A DNA stretch of 64,000 bases from Aquatica leii (taxonomy: Eukaryota; Arthropoda; Insecta; Coleoptera; Lampyridae). This document shows, one piece after another, positions 34,007-45,446 of the stretch (the first letter of the stretch is position 1; the number at the start of each line of letters is the position of its first letter). The stretch is taken from assembly GCA_035610365.1 (NCBI GenBank), contig CM069433.1, positions 168,408,882-168,472,881 on the forward strand, in the 5' to 3' direction. Under the pieces are notes generated by a model. That model searched no databases. It was not told the DNA's origin and worked only from the letters and a program-made list of their open reading frames with translations. The position numbers and the translations under genes were made by a program.

Positions 34007-34211
34007 CCCATATAGCACAAGTACGTACCATGTACATACAAAGTACGTACTCTTCCGGACATATGTACGTACACAGTACGTACACTTACAACCAACGTAC
34101 GAACAATGTACGTACATAGTACATCCTTTTGTCGCTACTTTGTACATAATAGGTACGTACAGTATTGTACGTACATTAAACGTACATAGCTGTATATATG
34201 TACAGTACGTA
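34007..34211. repeat. GTACGTAC palindrome array behind a CCCATATAGCACA end
   Basis: Starts CCCATATAGCACA and carries roughly twenty GTAC sites in about 200 bp, at least six as full GTACGTAC, separated by short spacers with no fixed period. The open frame through it (Tyr/Val/Thr-rich) only reflects the repeated word. The terminus resembles CCCAGGTAGCACA at 44279 and CCCAGTGAGCAAA at 21733. The opposite end was not located. Confidence 0.75.
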
Positions 34212-34727
34212 GGCGCACTTTAAAATGAAATAAATATCTACTGCATAAAACGTAATGAAATGCAAATACAAATTTAATAAGAATTTAATAATAAACAGCA
34301 ACATTACAACAATAAATACAAAATATGTAATATTTTATTGTTTAATTTCGGATTAGAGCACCTTCTAATCCACTTTTGGATGTTTAATTCCACCTTCTTG
34401 ATAGTGGCATTCAAAATCCGATAATTATTGAGCTTGTCTGTAATGGTTCCGTGCTAATTTGTATTTAGGCATGATTAAAAGTAAAGTTAAATTCCTTACG
34501 ACTAACTTATAAAATTTAAATATAGGTTATAATTGGACGTAAAGCGCGGTCACTACAACTTTTTGTGTTATTGCTGAAACGTACGTGTAGTAGGATAACT
34601 TACTTACCAATGTCCTGCAGTTATACACCCAAAATATACACAAATGGTTACAATTCACAAATTACAAAATACGACACATAATTTTAAGTAACTTTAATTT
34701 AATTAATGAATAGGTTCTAGGATACTT
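34212..34727. other. no recognisable gene
   Basis: AT-rich stretch between the GTAC array and a Penelope-like tail. A minus-strand reading near 34360-34450 has weak protein-like character but no recognised motif. Confidence 0.4.
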
Positions 34728-34830
34728 TTCACTAGGAGGGGCAAATTAAACCACTTAAGATTTTTTATATGGCGACGTTTCGTGCAATCATGCGTGCACT
34801 TCTTCAGGCCAATGAAATATATTGTAAGTA
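34728..34830 (-). repeat. Penelope-like 3' tail
   Basis: On the minus strand this reads GGCCTGAAGAAGTGCACGC, then GCACGAAACGTCGCC. The pair CTGAAGAAG...CGAAACGTCG closes many Penelope-like reading frames and their terminal repeats. A second copy of this signature sits at the right edge of the window. No RT motif was seen next to it. Confidence 0.5.
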
Positions 34831-35789
34831 AGCTACACATATCTTATTACATAACAAATAATGCATTTTAGGTACAAACAACAAGAAACTTACACAAAAA
34901 GGTAGGACAAGAAACTTACACAAAAAGGTCCTACCTTTATTATTAGCTATTCTTTTTTTAACGACTTGTATCACAGTTATTATGAAACAAAGACAAGTCG
35001 TCCCTTAACGAATGAATATTATCGATCAACTTAGAAAATCGACTGTAAAGTATGTCATAATGTGATAAGAAATCTGTATTTAACACATACGTGCTGCGAA
35101 GATAACGATATATGACGTAAGCATTGCACTCGAAGATAATTGCACTAAATATTATCTTTGGCGTAGGCGGCCCGGCTGAAGACCTTGCGAAAGCATTTAA
35201 ACATTTACTTATCTTCTTTTCTAACTTGCATAAAATTCTATTATGTGTGTCTCACTCTTGTTTACAATAACTATCATCGTAATATAATGTAAATGCGGGC
35301 ACAAGTACGTGCCAGCCTCGGGTAAATTCGCAATCTTTCGTATCTGTTGCGTTTAAATTGACAATTATTTAAAACCATGAAATTTAAACGCTGATAATTT
35401 GATTTAAACGCGAATTTTCTGTAATTTTAAAAGCAAATAAAATACCTTTCTTATTCATTTTTGGAGGGTCATTGACCAAATGACCTAATAGAGAAGCTGC
35501 CACTGATAAGAAATAAAAATTTTAGAATTATTAGCTTGTGTAAGATATCAATTCTCTAAAAATGCATTTTAGGTATTAGATACATTTACAATTTTAAATA
35601 AATGCCAATCTGACGTACCGTACTTATTATTATTCAGATCACTAAGCTTAAATTTTTAATTGTTTATTGAACAATGTAGGTAATAAAATTACAATGCTTT
35701 ATTTGCTTTAAACCTCTAATGAGAAACACTATACTATTAGAATGTGAATAGGTGCGATCTTAAGCGGTCATTTTGGTTGAAGGCGAGTG
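34831..35789. other. no recognisable gene
   Basis: No supported frame. If the Penelope-like tail belongs to a longer minus-strand copy, its coding part would lie here, but no RT block was found. Confidence 0.4.
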
Positions 35790-36031
35790 TACACTATTAA
35801 ATGGTTTAAGTATATTTATTAAAAGTTTGAATATTATATACACAATTAGTGATGTTATTTGTATATTCACAGAATATTTATTTGGAACATTTATTGAATA
35901 TGCGTTAATGGGACATTTAATGTTCACAGAATATTCATATAACATTTTTTTAAAACTTGTATATTTTATAAACATTCAATATTTTTTCTAAAATATTCAG
36001 TAAATATTCATTGATTGTGTTTCTGTGTGGG
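35790..36031. repeat. GAATATT motif array ending in a GTGTGGG terminus
   Basis: The word GAATATT/AATATTC and variants recurs about ten times in 240 bp on both strands, often as CAGAATATT. The array ends at TTTCTGTGTGGG (inward CCCACACAGAAACACA). Layout resembles the other CCC-terminated motif arrays in this window, but the motif differs. Open frames on both strands are due to the repeats. Confidence 0.5.
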
Positions 36032-36096
36032 TTACCATTCAAGACACAAGTTAAATTTGTAATTTTTCTATTATGCAGTTATGTAGTCTTTTCACT

Positions 36097-36160
36097 TAGG
36101 GGTCCGTGGGCAAGTTTTATGAAAAGGGGTCCGTGGGCCAAAAGAGTTTGGGAATCACTG
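36097..36160. repeat. hAT terminus
   Basis: AGGGGTCCGTGGGC twice, then AAAAGAGTTTGGGAATCACTG. Read inward, the end is CAGTGATTCCCAAACTC, a classic hAT TIR, with the GGGTCCGTGG subterminal words seen in ZBED-type elements. The partner end was not found. It may belong to the hAT gene relic at 31068-31791, now separated by insertions. Confidence 0.55.
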
Positions 36161-36642
36161 GCCTTTAATCAATCCCAATTTAATGTGTAGAAAGAGTAGA
36201 ATTATAAAATTAGAATCTACTAACGGCTCAAATTTTATATTAAATTTTTCAAGAACAATGTTGGTCCGTGGCTGTTCAATGACATTTCATTTGTCTTTTG
36301 CTAGACCGCGTCAACAAGTAAACATTAAATCAATCACTCTGCCGGAGGCAATCTTTATATCTGCACGTATCGATTCCAGAAGTTTCGACTTTGGTATATT
36401 TTGCGATGACTAATTGATTCGAATTTTCTCTGGAATGTGTGACGAGGTATTCCTTCTAGTTGTCGCCGGTCTTTACGGAATAGCCGCGAATATGCTCGAA
36501 CTTTTTTAATTTTAAATTTTACGTTATTTTTAGCAAAAAAAGACAAAAACATCATTTTGTAAATATGACGTGATACCCTATGTTAGAATCAACAAAGTTT
36601 TTATGTTGAAAAGTTAGTAATAAAAATTGTGCCGGCCAGTAC
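36161..36642. other. no recognisable gene
   Basis: Short open frames at 36183-36413 (plus) and 36355-36555 (minus) overlap each other and show no motif, so neither was accepted. Confidence 0.4.
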
Positions 36643-36646
36643 ATAT

Positions 36647-37089
36647 TGTTACGAATTAGATTCTTAAAACTAATTTATTTAAACTACTAAAAAAATGTTT
36701 TACTTAAACTAGAAATATGTACACTTGTAAATTAACCGAACTAATGAAATCTAATAATATTTAATAAAAACACTTACACTAATTAAAATAAGATAAAGTC
36801 CGCGGATAGCATCACACAATTTTTTACACTAAAATCACGTACAAGATTATTCTCGGTATATTTATGTACACACACGTGCTAACGACTTATTTATTTCAAC
36901 TTGAATAATCTTCTTAACACTGCTGTATTAGCATTACGGCAATAACTGACCTACGATTTGTTTCGTCGGTATATATACACATCTGGAAATCCTTCTCGAG
37001 TGTTCCCTATCTTTCGGTATATCTTCTAGAAGATGGATAACAGCTTCTAGAAGGCTCTTGAATTTGCAAATAACTACTCGAACGTTTCA
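36647..37089. repeat. solo LTR, family L1 (443 bp)
   Basis: TGTTACGAATTAG ... TCGAACGTTTCA, with the 4-bp duplication ATAT at 36643-36646 and 37090-37093. It closely matches 47498-47955 and more distantly 51455-51958. Contains a TCTAGAAG-rich 3' part (heat-shock-element-like GAA/TTC words: TTCTAGAAGA, CTTCTAGAAGG). No internal region follows, so it is a solo LTR left by recombination between two LTRs. A 4-bp duplication suggests a Gypsy-group source. Confidence 0.8.
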
Positions 37090-37093
37090 ATAT

Positions 37094-38193
37094 GTATATA
37101 CTGTATATCTAAAATTATTCAGTGGTGGAAGCGGCTAAGTGTAATATCATGGAATGTAGTTCAAATTAAAGTAGCGAAGAGTGTGAAGAAGGTGTTTTAA
37201 ATGTTTTAGTTTCTAAGAAGGAAGTAGTGTTTCGCTCGCAATTATTTGAAAACCATTTGCTCAATGATTCTATAAAATAAGAGATGAGTGGAAATATAGG
37301 TAGTACATTCCGTAAATTTGTTGTAATTTGTGCATTACGAAACAAAATTATTCTAACAAAAAATAACTTATTTTTAAACATTTGTCAATAAAATAATAGT
37401 AGACGTTAACTGATAAAATTATCAAATGCATTTACTTATCTGGTGCACAGTTATTGCATTATAACAAGTACCTTTAGTCATTAGTACCTACTTTTTTACC
37501 TTCGACAATATACGCGCTCAAACGTTTGTATTATTTATTTGTTTCACAGCTTACCGCAAGATTAGATTAATTAATCAAACACAGCATATAGGTTTTCAGA
37601 AATTCTCTTTTAGTTTCAATCTCTGTTAACCGATTACTATTTTGCATGTTTGTGAAAAGAATTATTCACGCTTATAAAAAAAAAACTTTTAAAATTTGTT
37701 TTCATATTTATTATTTCTTTTTGTGACGCGAGTACTATTATCTCTAAACTAGTTTTGTCTTCTTTTTTTTGAAAATTTTGCGTAATATTTGACATTCTTA
37801 TATCAGAATAAAGCTTAGCAGTTTCTTGAAAAAAAAATTATTAATTTACATGTTAAATTATACTAATTTCCTAATTGGGTACCGAAATTATAAGTAAGAA
37901 ACGTACTTTTTCTTATTTATTTTAGATTAAAAATATTTAAAAAAATCTTTGCTCGGCATTACTCTAAATAATTTCATTTAATCTCGATCTTAACAAAAAA
38001 CACTGTTTTATATGTGTTAAATTATTAGTGTGTCTATAAAATAGTTTTATAGCGTAAAGATAATGTCAAATATAATTCTCTTTGATTATATAATATAAAA
38101 AATATTTAATCCCCACCACCAATGTTTACAAACTGATAATACAAAAAAAATCTAAGAGTCTAGAGTTGTTGAAGGTTTCGAACAGTGTATAAA
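37094..38193. other. no recognisable gene; upstream region of the B4GAT1-like gene
   Basis: AT-rich. A small minus-strand open frame at 37166-37381 has no motif. The core promoter of the downstream gene should lie near its right end, but no clear TATA or Inr element could be singled out; the TATAAA at 38188 is too close to the start codon to serve. Confidence 0.4.
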
Positions 38194-39537
38194 ATGCGGT
38201 TATTTTCAATGTATAGTATAATATTGGGGTTTACTTTGGTTTTTTTACTTTTGTGTTTTTACTCATTGTCTCAACGTCCAATTGTATTGTCATCTTTAAA
38301 AACAAACACGTCGATATCTTACCAGGACGTGTTGAAACAAATGCTTCAGTGCTACGATAAACCATTGAAGTTTTCAATTCAAGAAAAAAGAAACTATTGG
38401 GTTTTCTACAATTTTGTTCGAGCCGAAACAACTCATAAATGCCATGAAAGTGTTACTTACTCCGTCGTAGGCGATTTTTTGCATATAGATAACTTAATTC
38501 CAATAGTACAACGCTGGAATGGACCGATGAGTGTTGCCTTGCATGCTGCTGGTGACGATTTTTACCACACTTTAGACGCTATTGCTTATTTAAGAAACTG
38601 TGATTCTCTACTTTTCAAGAAATTTGTTACTTTTCATATTGTTATGGATTTTGACCATTTTCCCAAACGGAAATTTATAAGTGTAAGTATGATAAATTGT
38701 TGCTTACATAATTTTTTTATCGTAGGGTAAACATATTCCATTATCACAAGTATATAAGGACGAATTTGACTGTAGTAAAGGACCACCGTACGTCGGTGTT
38801 CAAAGAAAAGACACGTATAAGTCAAAGCAAAACGTCAAGTTTCCAATTAATGTTTTAAGAAATGTTGCAAGGCAAAGCGCTCAAACGCATTTTGTTTTAG
38901 CAGCCGACATGGAGCTTTATCCTTCTGAAAATGTAATTAAAAGTTTCTTAAACATGGTCGTTGAACAAGACAAGTTATTTACTACCGACGCTAGAAACGT
39001 ATTTGTGCTTCCAATTTTTGAAGTGGAAGCGAATCAAAAAGCACCAATTGATAAAAAAACTTTAGTTCAAATGTATAATAATAAAACTGCTATTTCTTTT
39101 CATTACAAATTTTGTTCTAAATGTCACATGATTCCAAAACTATCGGAATGGTTAGAATTACCTGTTAGCAAAAACTTGAATGTGTTTACCTCTTCTAAAC
39201 GCAAAGACAAGTTTCATCTTTGGGAGCCTTTTTATATCGGAACTAACGACGAACCATTTTTCGAAGAACGAATTAATTGGGAAAACGGACGCGATAAAAT
39301 GAGCCAAGTAAGATTTTTTGTTTTAAGTATTTATCGAAACGATTTTTTTAGAACTTTCAACAATGTTTGTTGGATTACAACTATTACGTGTTGGACAATG
39401 CGTTTTTAGTTCATAAACCTGGAATAAAAGTATTTGATCAGAATCATCCTGATACGCGTAACGAACGTACTCCATACGATAAGAATCGCTTACAAAAAGA
39501 ATATAAACAGTTATTGGGAGAAATACGTGGATGTTAA
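38194..39537 (+). CDS. beta-1,4-glucuronyltransferase 1-like (Glyco_transf_49)
   Basis: Three exons: 38194-38682, 38726-39307 and 39352-39537, joined by GT-AG introns of 43 and 44 nt, both phase 0, giving 418 codons (human B4GAT1 is about 415). The N-terminus (MRLFSMYSIILGFTLVFLLL) is a type II signal anchor, so the enzyme would face the Golgi lumen. Family landmarks: YWVFYNFV, CHESVTYSVVGDFLHIDNL, RWNGPMSVALHAAGDDF, FVLAADMELYPSENVI (the DxD-equivalent metal site, here D-M-E), FCSKCH, WEPFYIGTNDEPFFEERINW and LVHKPGIKVF. B4GAT1 adds glucuronic acid as a primer for matriglycan on alpha-dystroglycan. Insect genomes carry several paralogues, so orthology to B4GAT1 itself is not assured. I start at ATG 38194 because it opens the signal anchor and there is no upstream in-frame ATG. 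Confidence 0.9.
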
Positions 39538-39881
39538 CTCACAAATATTTTTTTATAAAAAACTTTGACCAACGCTTTGACTGATGTACTTGAGGGAAAT
39601 AATTTCAAAACTAAAACATTTTAGTTGGTTTTGAATGTGAACTGCGCTGATTTTTTACAAATATTAGAACTATTACATATTAAAAGTAATTATTTATTAT
39701 CAGTAATTTCTAAATTATTAACTATTTATTACAATAATTACATATTATTTTGTTTTGTTTTTTTATTGTTTTTATTGTATCAATCGATTTTTCTAAATGT
39801 CTCACCTGAAATATCGAACATTGAAATGATTTTCGCAAAAAAAACTTCACAAATTCAATTCTTATAGTGATCTATTTTATT
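39538..39881. other. 3' flank of the B4GAT1-like gene
   Basis: AT-rich probable 3' UTR and spacer. No unambiguous AATAAA signal was identified. The open frame at 39625-39867 is hydrophobic and AT-driven. Confidence 0.4.
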
Positions 39882-40678
39882 ACTTTCTTATAAGGGAAGT
39901 ATAGCGATCGTAAAATTTTTTTGCAGAATTTTATTTTTCAAGGTCTAATCAGAAAAATATATTTTTGACAAAACAATTTTGGGTGTCTGTGTGTGTGCGT
40001 AAGGATGTACCCACGATAACTCTCGAACCAAAAGTCCTAGTAACTTGAAATTTGGTATGGATCTGGATTTGCATATTCTCTCGGTTCTATCAAAAGACGG
40101 GCATGATAAAAAACCGGAAGTGGGTGTATCCGCCATTTTTAACAGTTTTTCTAATATAATTTTGTACGTATGTATATTATTCGAATTATTTGTACAGTTT
40201 CTTATAGAGACAATTCTTCCTAGCAATTTATTCAAATAAAAAAGAAATTTCTAACATTAACATTTTATTAGATATTTGATTTATAATTTAAAATGAATTC
40301 CATATATAATTTAGGTTCGAATCCTGCCTGCGACAATTTTTTTTAGAAAAAATATCGAAGCGCACAAATTTAGGGGTTAGTCGATATGACAATTATAACC
40401 TCAATTTACCATATTTCGGTTATATCTTAATGAAATCGAGAAGAAAAAGAGGAAGCATGCCAGGAAGTCGATGCAAACGTGTACATATCACTTCAAAGTG
40501 GGTAGCATGAATTTTTTTTTAAATAAAAATTGTCTAATGTGTAATACTTACCTACTACTTTTACTATTATTTCTATTAAACAAATAAAATTATAAACCTA
40601 AGTTTTCTTAATTCTCTATATTCTTTTTACTTGGATGTTTTTCCTCAATTTGAAAATGTACATGTAAAAAACTATTTT
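39882..40678 (-). repeat. palindromic-end repeat, copy B (one monomer)
   Basis: Starts ACTTTCTTATAAGGGAAGT, then GTATAGCGATCG, and carries one monomer in the order opposite to copy A: GGTGTCTGTGTGTGTG, CCCACGATAACTCTCGAACC, AAATTTGGTATGGATC, GGAAGTGGGTGTATCCGCC, GTTCGAATCCTGCCTGCGAC. The far domain (CGTGTACATATCACTTCAAAG ... TTGGATGTTTTTCC) matches copy D. The terminal TATAGGAAAGTCGTGTG end is missing, so this copy is truncated on the right. Confidence 0.75.
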
Positions 40679-41774
40679 ATTGTTCTTAACTGTCATAAAT
40701 TTTAATTTTTTGCTATTGTAAACCGTATTTGATAGTTTTTGCGCACTTTTCAACATAAACGTTAACTTATTTTTGAGATATTTTGAGACTTTGGGAGCCT
40801 CCTAGTCTCTATTTGAACAATAAAATGTTGTATTCAACTCGTTTTTGTCTAAATTGGACTAAATTTACACAGAAACTCGTTAAATAAACTAACTATTGCT
40901 AAGGTTGATCTTTACATTCATTACAAAAGAACGTACTGGTGGTTAAGTGGGCTACTCTAATAACGTGAAACTGATACAATAAAAACACTATCTGATTGGC
41001 TGAAAATCGCTAATTATATGTTTATAAACGTTTTTGTTATGGTAGTTTAACAAATACGATTATCTTGCAGAAGAAATATGTTATTGTTAAAGCGACTGTT
41101 TAAAGATACACAATACGATATGTTGTCGTGCTACACTGTTTTTAATAAATCGTATTTCATATATATAAATATATAGCGACAACAAACATGTTTTTAAATC
41201 TATTTTTTTGCAAAAAAAGAAAAACGTTACCTTGGTCGATTAATTTAAAAAAAAATCATTAATTATGATGAGTTTAAAAGTCTACGTTTTAATTATTAGT
41301 TATATTGGGTTTATCTATAATTCTGTGTAATTTTTATTTTAGACTGAATATACTTAAAAGGATATTTGCTGCGTTATATTTTTACACAAAATAATATTTT
41401 CATGTAGGTATAAATAAAATTAATTGCAACGCTGAACTATTTATTTCTTTGTTCATCAATGCATGTTTGCACGTTTAGCTTTTTTCTGCAATTTCCAGTT
41501 TAACAATCTTTTTAGCTAACGTTAATACAATCAATTTTCTTTTTGCGACAATAGTAGAAAAATAAAACAATTATTTGAATGTTGTTAATACGTATGGATT
41601 TGAACGCGTTTAATCTCCGTAAGAATAAATAAATCAAAGTTAATGTGTCATAGCATTTCCACGTTGCGTTCCTTCCTTCTGGAGGAAGCACCATCACTAG
41701 TACAGATAAACAAAAAATTTGTATTTCTTTTTTACCCATACCCTGCTTTACTATATTGATGTGGTGATGTGTGG
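40679..41774. other. no recognisable gene
   Basis: AT-rich spacer between repeat copy B and the Gypsy fragment. The open frame at 41512-41739 (minus) has no motif. Confidence 0.45.
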
Positions 41775-42917
41775 TGATGGCACGCCTGGATGGAAATCTC
41801 CGGGAAGGCTACATCCGCGCGATTGAACCAATGGAGGGCGGCTTAGTTGAAAAGGGACTACTCGTTGGCAGAACTTTAGTACGATGCCAGTAAGGATCTT
41901 AAACATCAACTTAGATCCTGTAACGTTGAAAAAGAAGACCGTGGTAGGCCAATGCACGCCAGTATCACAAATTGTGAGATGCGTGAAGTCGAACGAAGAT
42001 ACGTCGCTGAAGAAGTGTCCACAACATCTATTGGACATTCTTACCACCAAATGCCAAAACCTCAGCCAAGACCAGCTGGCTAAAGTTTTGGAGAGTGTTT
42101 CTAAAGAAAGAACTAATGTTGTAAAACATAAAATTAATACCGGAGACGCTCGGCCGATACGACAACATCCACGCAGACTTCCTTTGGCAAAAAGAGAATA
42201 AGCCGAACAAATAATTACGGATATAGAGAGAGAAGGTGTGATTGAACCTTCAAGGAGCCCATGGGCATCCCCAGTGGTACTCCTAAAGAAAAAGGATGAA
42301 TAAACAAGGTTTTGCGTAGACTACAGACAGCTAAACGACGTGACCAAAAAGGACAGTTACCCTTTACCTAGAATTGACGATACATTAGACACCCTGTCAG
42401 GATCCCAGTGGTTTTCCACGTTAGATTTAAAGAGTGGTTACTGGCAGGTAGAATTAGAACCGAAGAATCGTGAAAAGACAGCTTTTACGATCGGAACTGG
42501 GTTGTGGCAGTTCACTGTGATGCCCTTCGGCCTGTGTAACGCTCCTGCAACGTTCGAGCGTTTGATGGAGACCACCTTTCGCAGATTGTCTTGGAAGATG
42601 TGCTTGGTTTACTTGGACGACGTAATCGTGGTTGGAAGGTCGTTTGAAGAACACTTGAACAACTTGAAGGAAGTGTTCCAGCGACTACGTGGGGCTAACC
42701 TTAAACTGAGCCCAAAGAAGTGCCACGTATTTAAGAAGGAAGTGCAATATCTGGGCCACGTCGTATCTAGAGATGGAGTAAAGGCTGACCCAGACAAAAT
42801 TCGAGCAGTGCAAACATGGCCAAGACCAATCGACAAACATCAGCCCCGAAGTTTCCTTGGGTTGTGCACTTATTATAGACGATTTGTACCCGGATTTGTC
42901 AATATTGCCAAACCATT
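41775..42917 (+). pseudogene. Gypsy pol fragment (protease end to RT)
   Basis: Markedly richer in G+C than its flanks. Blocks: a pre-RT segment (MPVRILNINLDPVTLKKKTV), [91 protein letters not shown], the active site YLDDVIVVG, then [18 protein letters not shown] and [17 protein letters not shown]. Stops replace codons after AKRE and at KKDE, and a frame change lies near 41893. From 42918 the reading runs into an LTR-like repeat, so RNase H and integrase are absent. It is a different Gypsy lineage from the intact element at 16649-21573 (YLDD box, different codon usage). Confidence 0.88.
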
Positions 42918-43640
42918 TGTTACGTGCATTAATTTAAAAATGCACTATCCTGTATATTGGTTTAATTAAAATTACTTTTCCATTTCACGACGCCATCTAT
43001 CGTTGGTCCCTTTGTATTGAGTAGACGATATACGTGGTGATATACGGGCATTTTTGACTTTAACATCGTTTGCGATATAACCTATATCTGCGTGAATTAA
43101 AAATCGTTTTCTTAAAACATCCACGTGTTGTGACACGATAGGTAATGAAAGTATTCTTAATTAACTAATTTAATCAACGCAGGCGCCATGTGCTACCTCC
43201 TAAGTATGGGTGTTCTTGTCTTAGTTTAAAATCTACAAGGGAAAAATTATAATCGGAAGCTGTAGACCTATGAACGCTGCGATACAAGGGCAGAATTTCT
43301 ATGCGGAGGCAATTAATACCGTTAAATAATATCATCTTGTACGGAAGGGCCTAAGTACCAGACAAAATTAAATTTCTCTTCGGAGGCAATTAATATCTAA
43401 TACCATCGTGGACAAAAAGACTATGTAACAGCATACGATACGTTTCGGTTCTATTACTTTTTTTTAAATGTTTCTTTTACTTGTTGTAGTTTGTGAGTCG
43501 CCAGGTAGACACGATTATTTTCAGGAAGTTTGATTACAGGAAGCCAGTAGGAAAACGGTTTCTGAAGGTACACCTGAATCTTGGTAAGTCAATTTTTGAT
43601 TTTAATTATTCGCTGTCGCTACGGTGCTACTCATGAATAA
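42918..43640 (+). repeat. LTR-like repeat, family L2, copy 1
   Basis: Begins TGTTACGTGCATTAATTT and interrupts the Gypsy pol reading. About the first 330 bp match 49793-50125 closely: CCTGTATATTGGTTTAATT, GATATACGGGCATTTT, ACATCCACGTGTTG, GCAGGCGCCATGTGCTACC. After a divergent middle, both copies again share GGTAAGT and TTATTCGCTGTC near their ends. The TG start and position suggest an LTR plus leader of a retroelement. A matching CA end and target duplication were not found. Confidence 0.6.
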
Positions 43641-44278
43641 TCATATTTACTAATCGTGTCGAAACGTTCAAATGGATTTGCTTCTTATTATTATACTCAA
43701 TTAGTTTAAGTAACTTACTGTCGCATGCTGATTACGTCAACTGTCAATTATTAATATTAATGTAATTTGCTTACGATTGTTTTTATATGTTCTGATGGTT
43801 ACACTTTTGTTTTAAGTGTAGTGTAAGTTCTGATACTTTAGTATTTGCTTATATTTGTACTTGGACTAAATTTATTCACTGTGATGCTATCAACGTATCT
43901 CGTAATTGTTATTGATTTAAGTCCATGGTCCAGATGTTTGTTGGTTGATTAAGGGTTGTCTTAATACAGAACGCTAGTTAGGTATTTTAAACAACGTTAT
44001 GCAGCCTTCTGTCCAAATTTTATACCTGGAGAACGATTACATCTTTCAACAGGTGAGCTTCTTTAATACTTAAAGTTTTAATTTCTTCACTATTACAACA
44101 TCTACGTCAAACAATAATCTAACACTTACTCGGAATATAAGCTAGTTATAGTCTTTTAACTGTTATTATTATTAATTTTGTTTATTCTTTAAAGATAATG
44201 CTCGTATACAAATATCTAGGTCATAGACGCCGTCTTGTGGGTGTTAGGAGTTTCTGTTCAAACAGGAACGAAAAGTAA
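43641..44278. other. no recognisable gene
   Basis: Continues from LTR-like copy 1 without a supportable boundary. AT-rich, no frame. Confidence 0.4.
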
Positions 44279-45396
44279 CCCAGGTAGCACATTACGTCTT
44301 ATTGACGTCATAATTACGTTATTAAGACGTGTCAATCGTCATATGACGTTAGTGTTCTGCCTGGAAAAAGTTTTCACTTTAAACAAATTACTCAGTTTGA
44401 AAACCAATGGTCTAACGCAGTAAACACACGACGTCCTAAGGACGTTTGTTTATGTCCAAATGATGTCTTTATATCCCGGAATTTAAAACGAGCCTCTTTA
44501 GGATGTCTTTAATAGGACGTCCTCAGGATGTCAATGAAGAACGTACGGTGGGATTTCCTATGCGGAAAAACAAATTTGGGCGTATGTCCATTCATATTTT
44601 TAATCGAATTAAAAAAAAATCGAAAAGAAGAATTTTCATATTACCTAATGCGAATGTTTATTTATAATTACTTATCAAATAAAATTAGAACAGGATTATA
44701 CATTCATTATATATAAATATAAATTAATCAATGATATAAATATAGTACAGTTAAATAAATATTATCCATCCATTAATTTCGGTTACTCTGGTTAATTTTT
44801 CTTTTGATATAATACATATTTTAAAGATGTTGATGTGTGTGTGTGTAATAAAAAATATACTCCGAAATAAAGAACGTTTAATAAAAATAAAAATTTGACC
44901 ACGGTAGCAATCGTAAGCACAGACCTCTGGGTATGGGTTGAATGCAAGTAAATACAAAGACGTGAACTCCTTTAATTTATTAACTATAACATAATACACT
45001 ATTTACATTAAAAAAAAATGAACAATAATTGAATTAAACATATATTTGGAATAAAATATTAGGGCGCCAATCACCTTTAAATTGGTGATGAATAAAAAGC
45101 GTAAAATCTTACATCTAATTATTAATTGATATTAAATGCAAAAATAGTAAACGGTTAATTTGTTATGAGTGAAAAGTTTTAATAACACAATTTAATTACT
45201 TGAATTCAAAACGTAACAAGTAGTATTAATTTCAGTTGACTCACCACATGATATGACGTTATCGTATAGCTTCTATCTTTAGCACATACTTTGTTGTAGT
45301 GATAAAATTCTTCAACAGCAATGTAGATTTCTAACCACACCAGCAAGCATAAATCCAATGACGGAAAATCCAGTAATTAAAAGACAAAACCAAAGT

Positions 45397-45446
45397 AAAA
45401 GATCCAGAATAAAAAATCCAATAAACGAAAAGATCCAGAATAAAAA
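45397..45446. repeat. short direct repeat AAAAGATCCAGAATAAAAA (x2)
   Basis: The 19-mer occurs at 45397 and again at 45428, separated by TCCAATAAACG. A trivial local duplication within non-coding DNA. Confidence 0.7.

Noticed and set aside
33996..34223. 75-codon Tyr/Val/Thr-rich plus-strand frame
   Set aside because: Only the translation of the repeated GTAC word.
35760..35991. Open frames on both strands at the same place
   Set aside because: Caused by the GAATATT motif array; neither has a motif.
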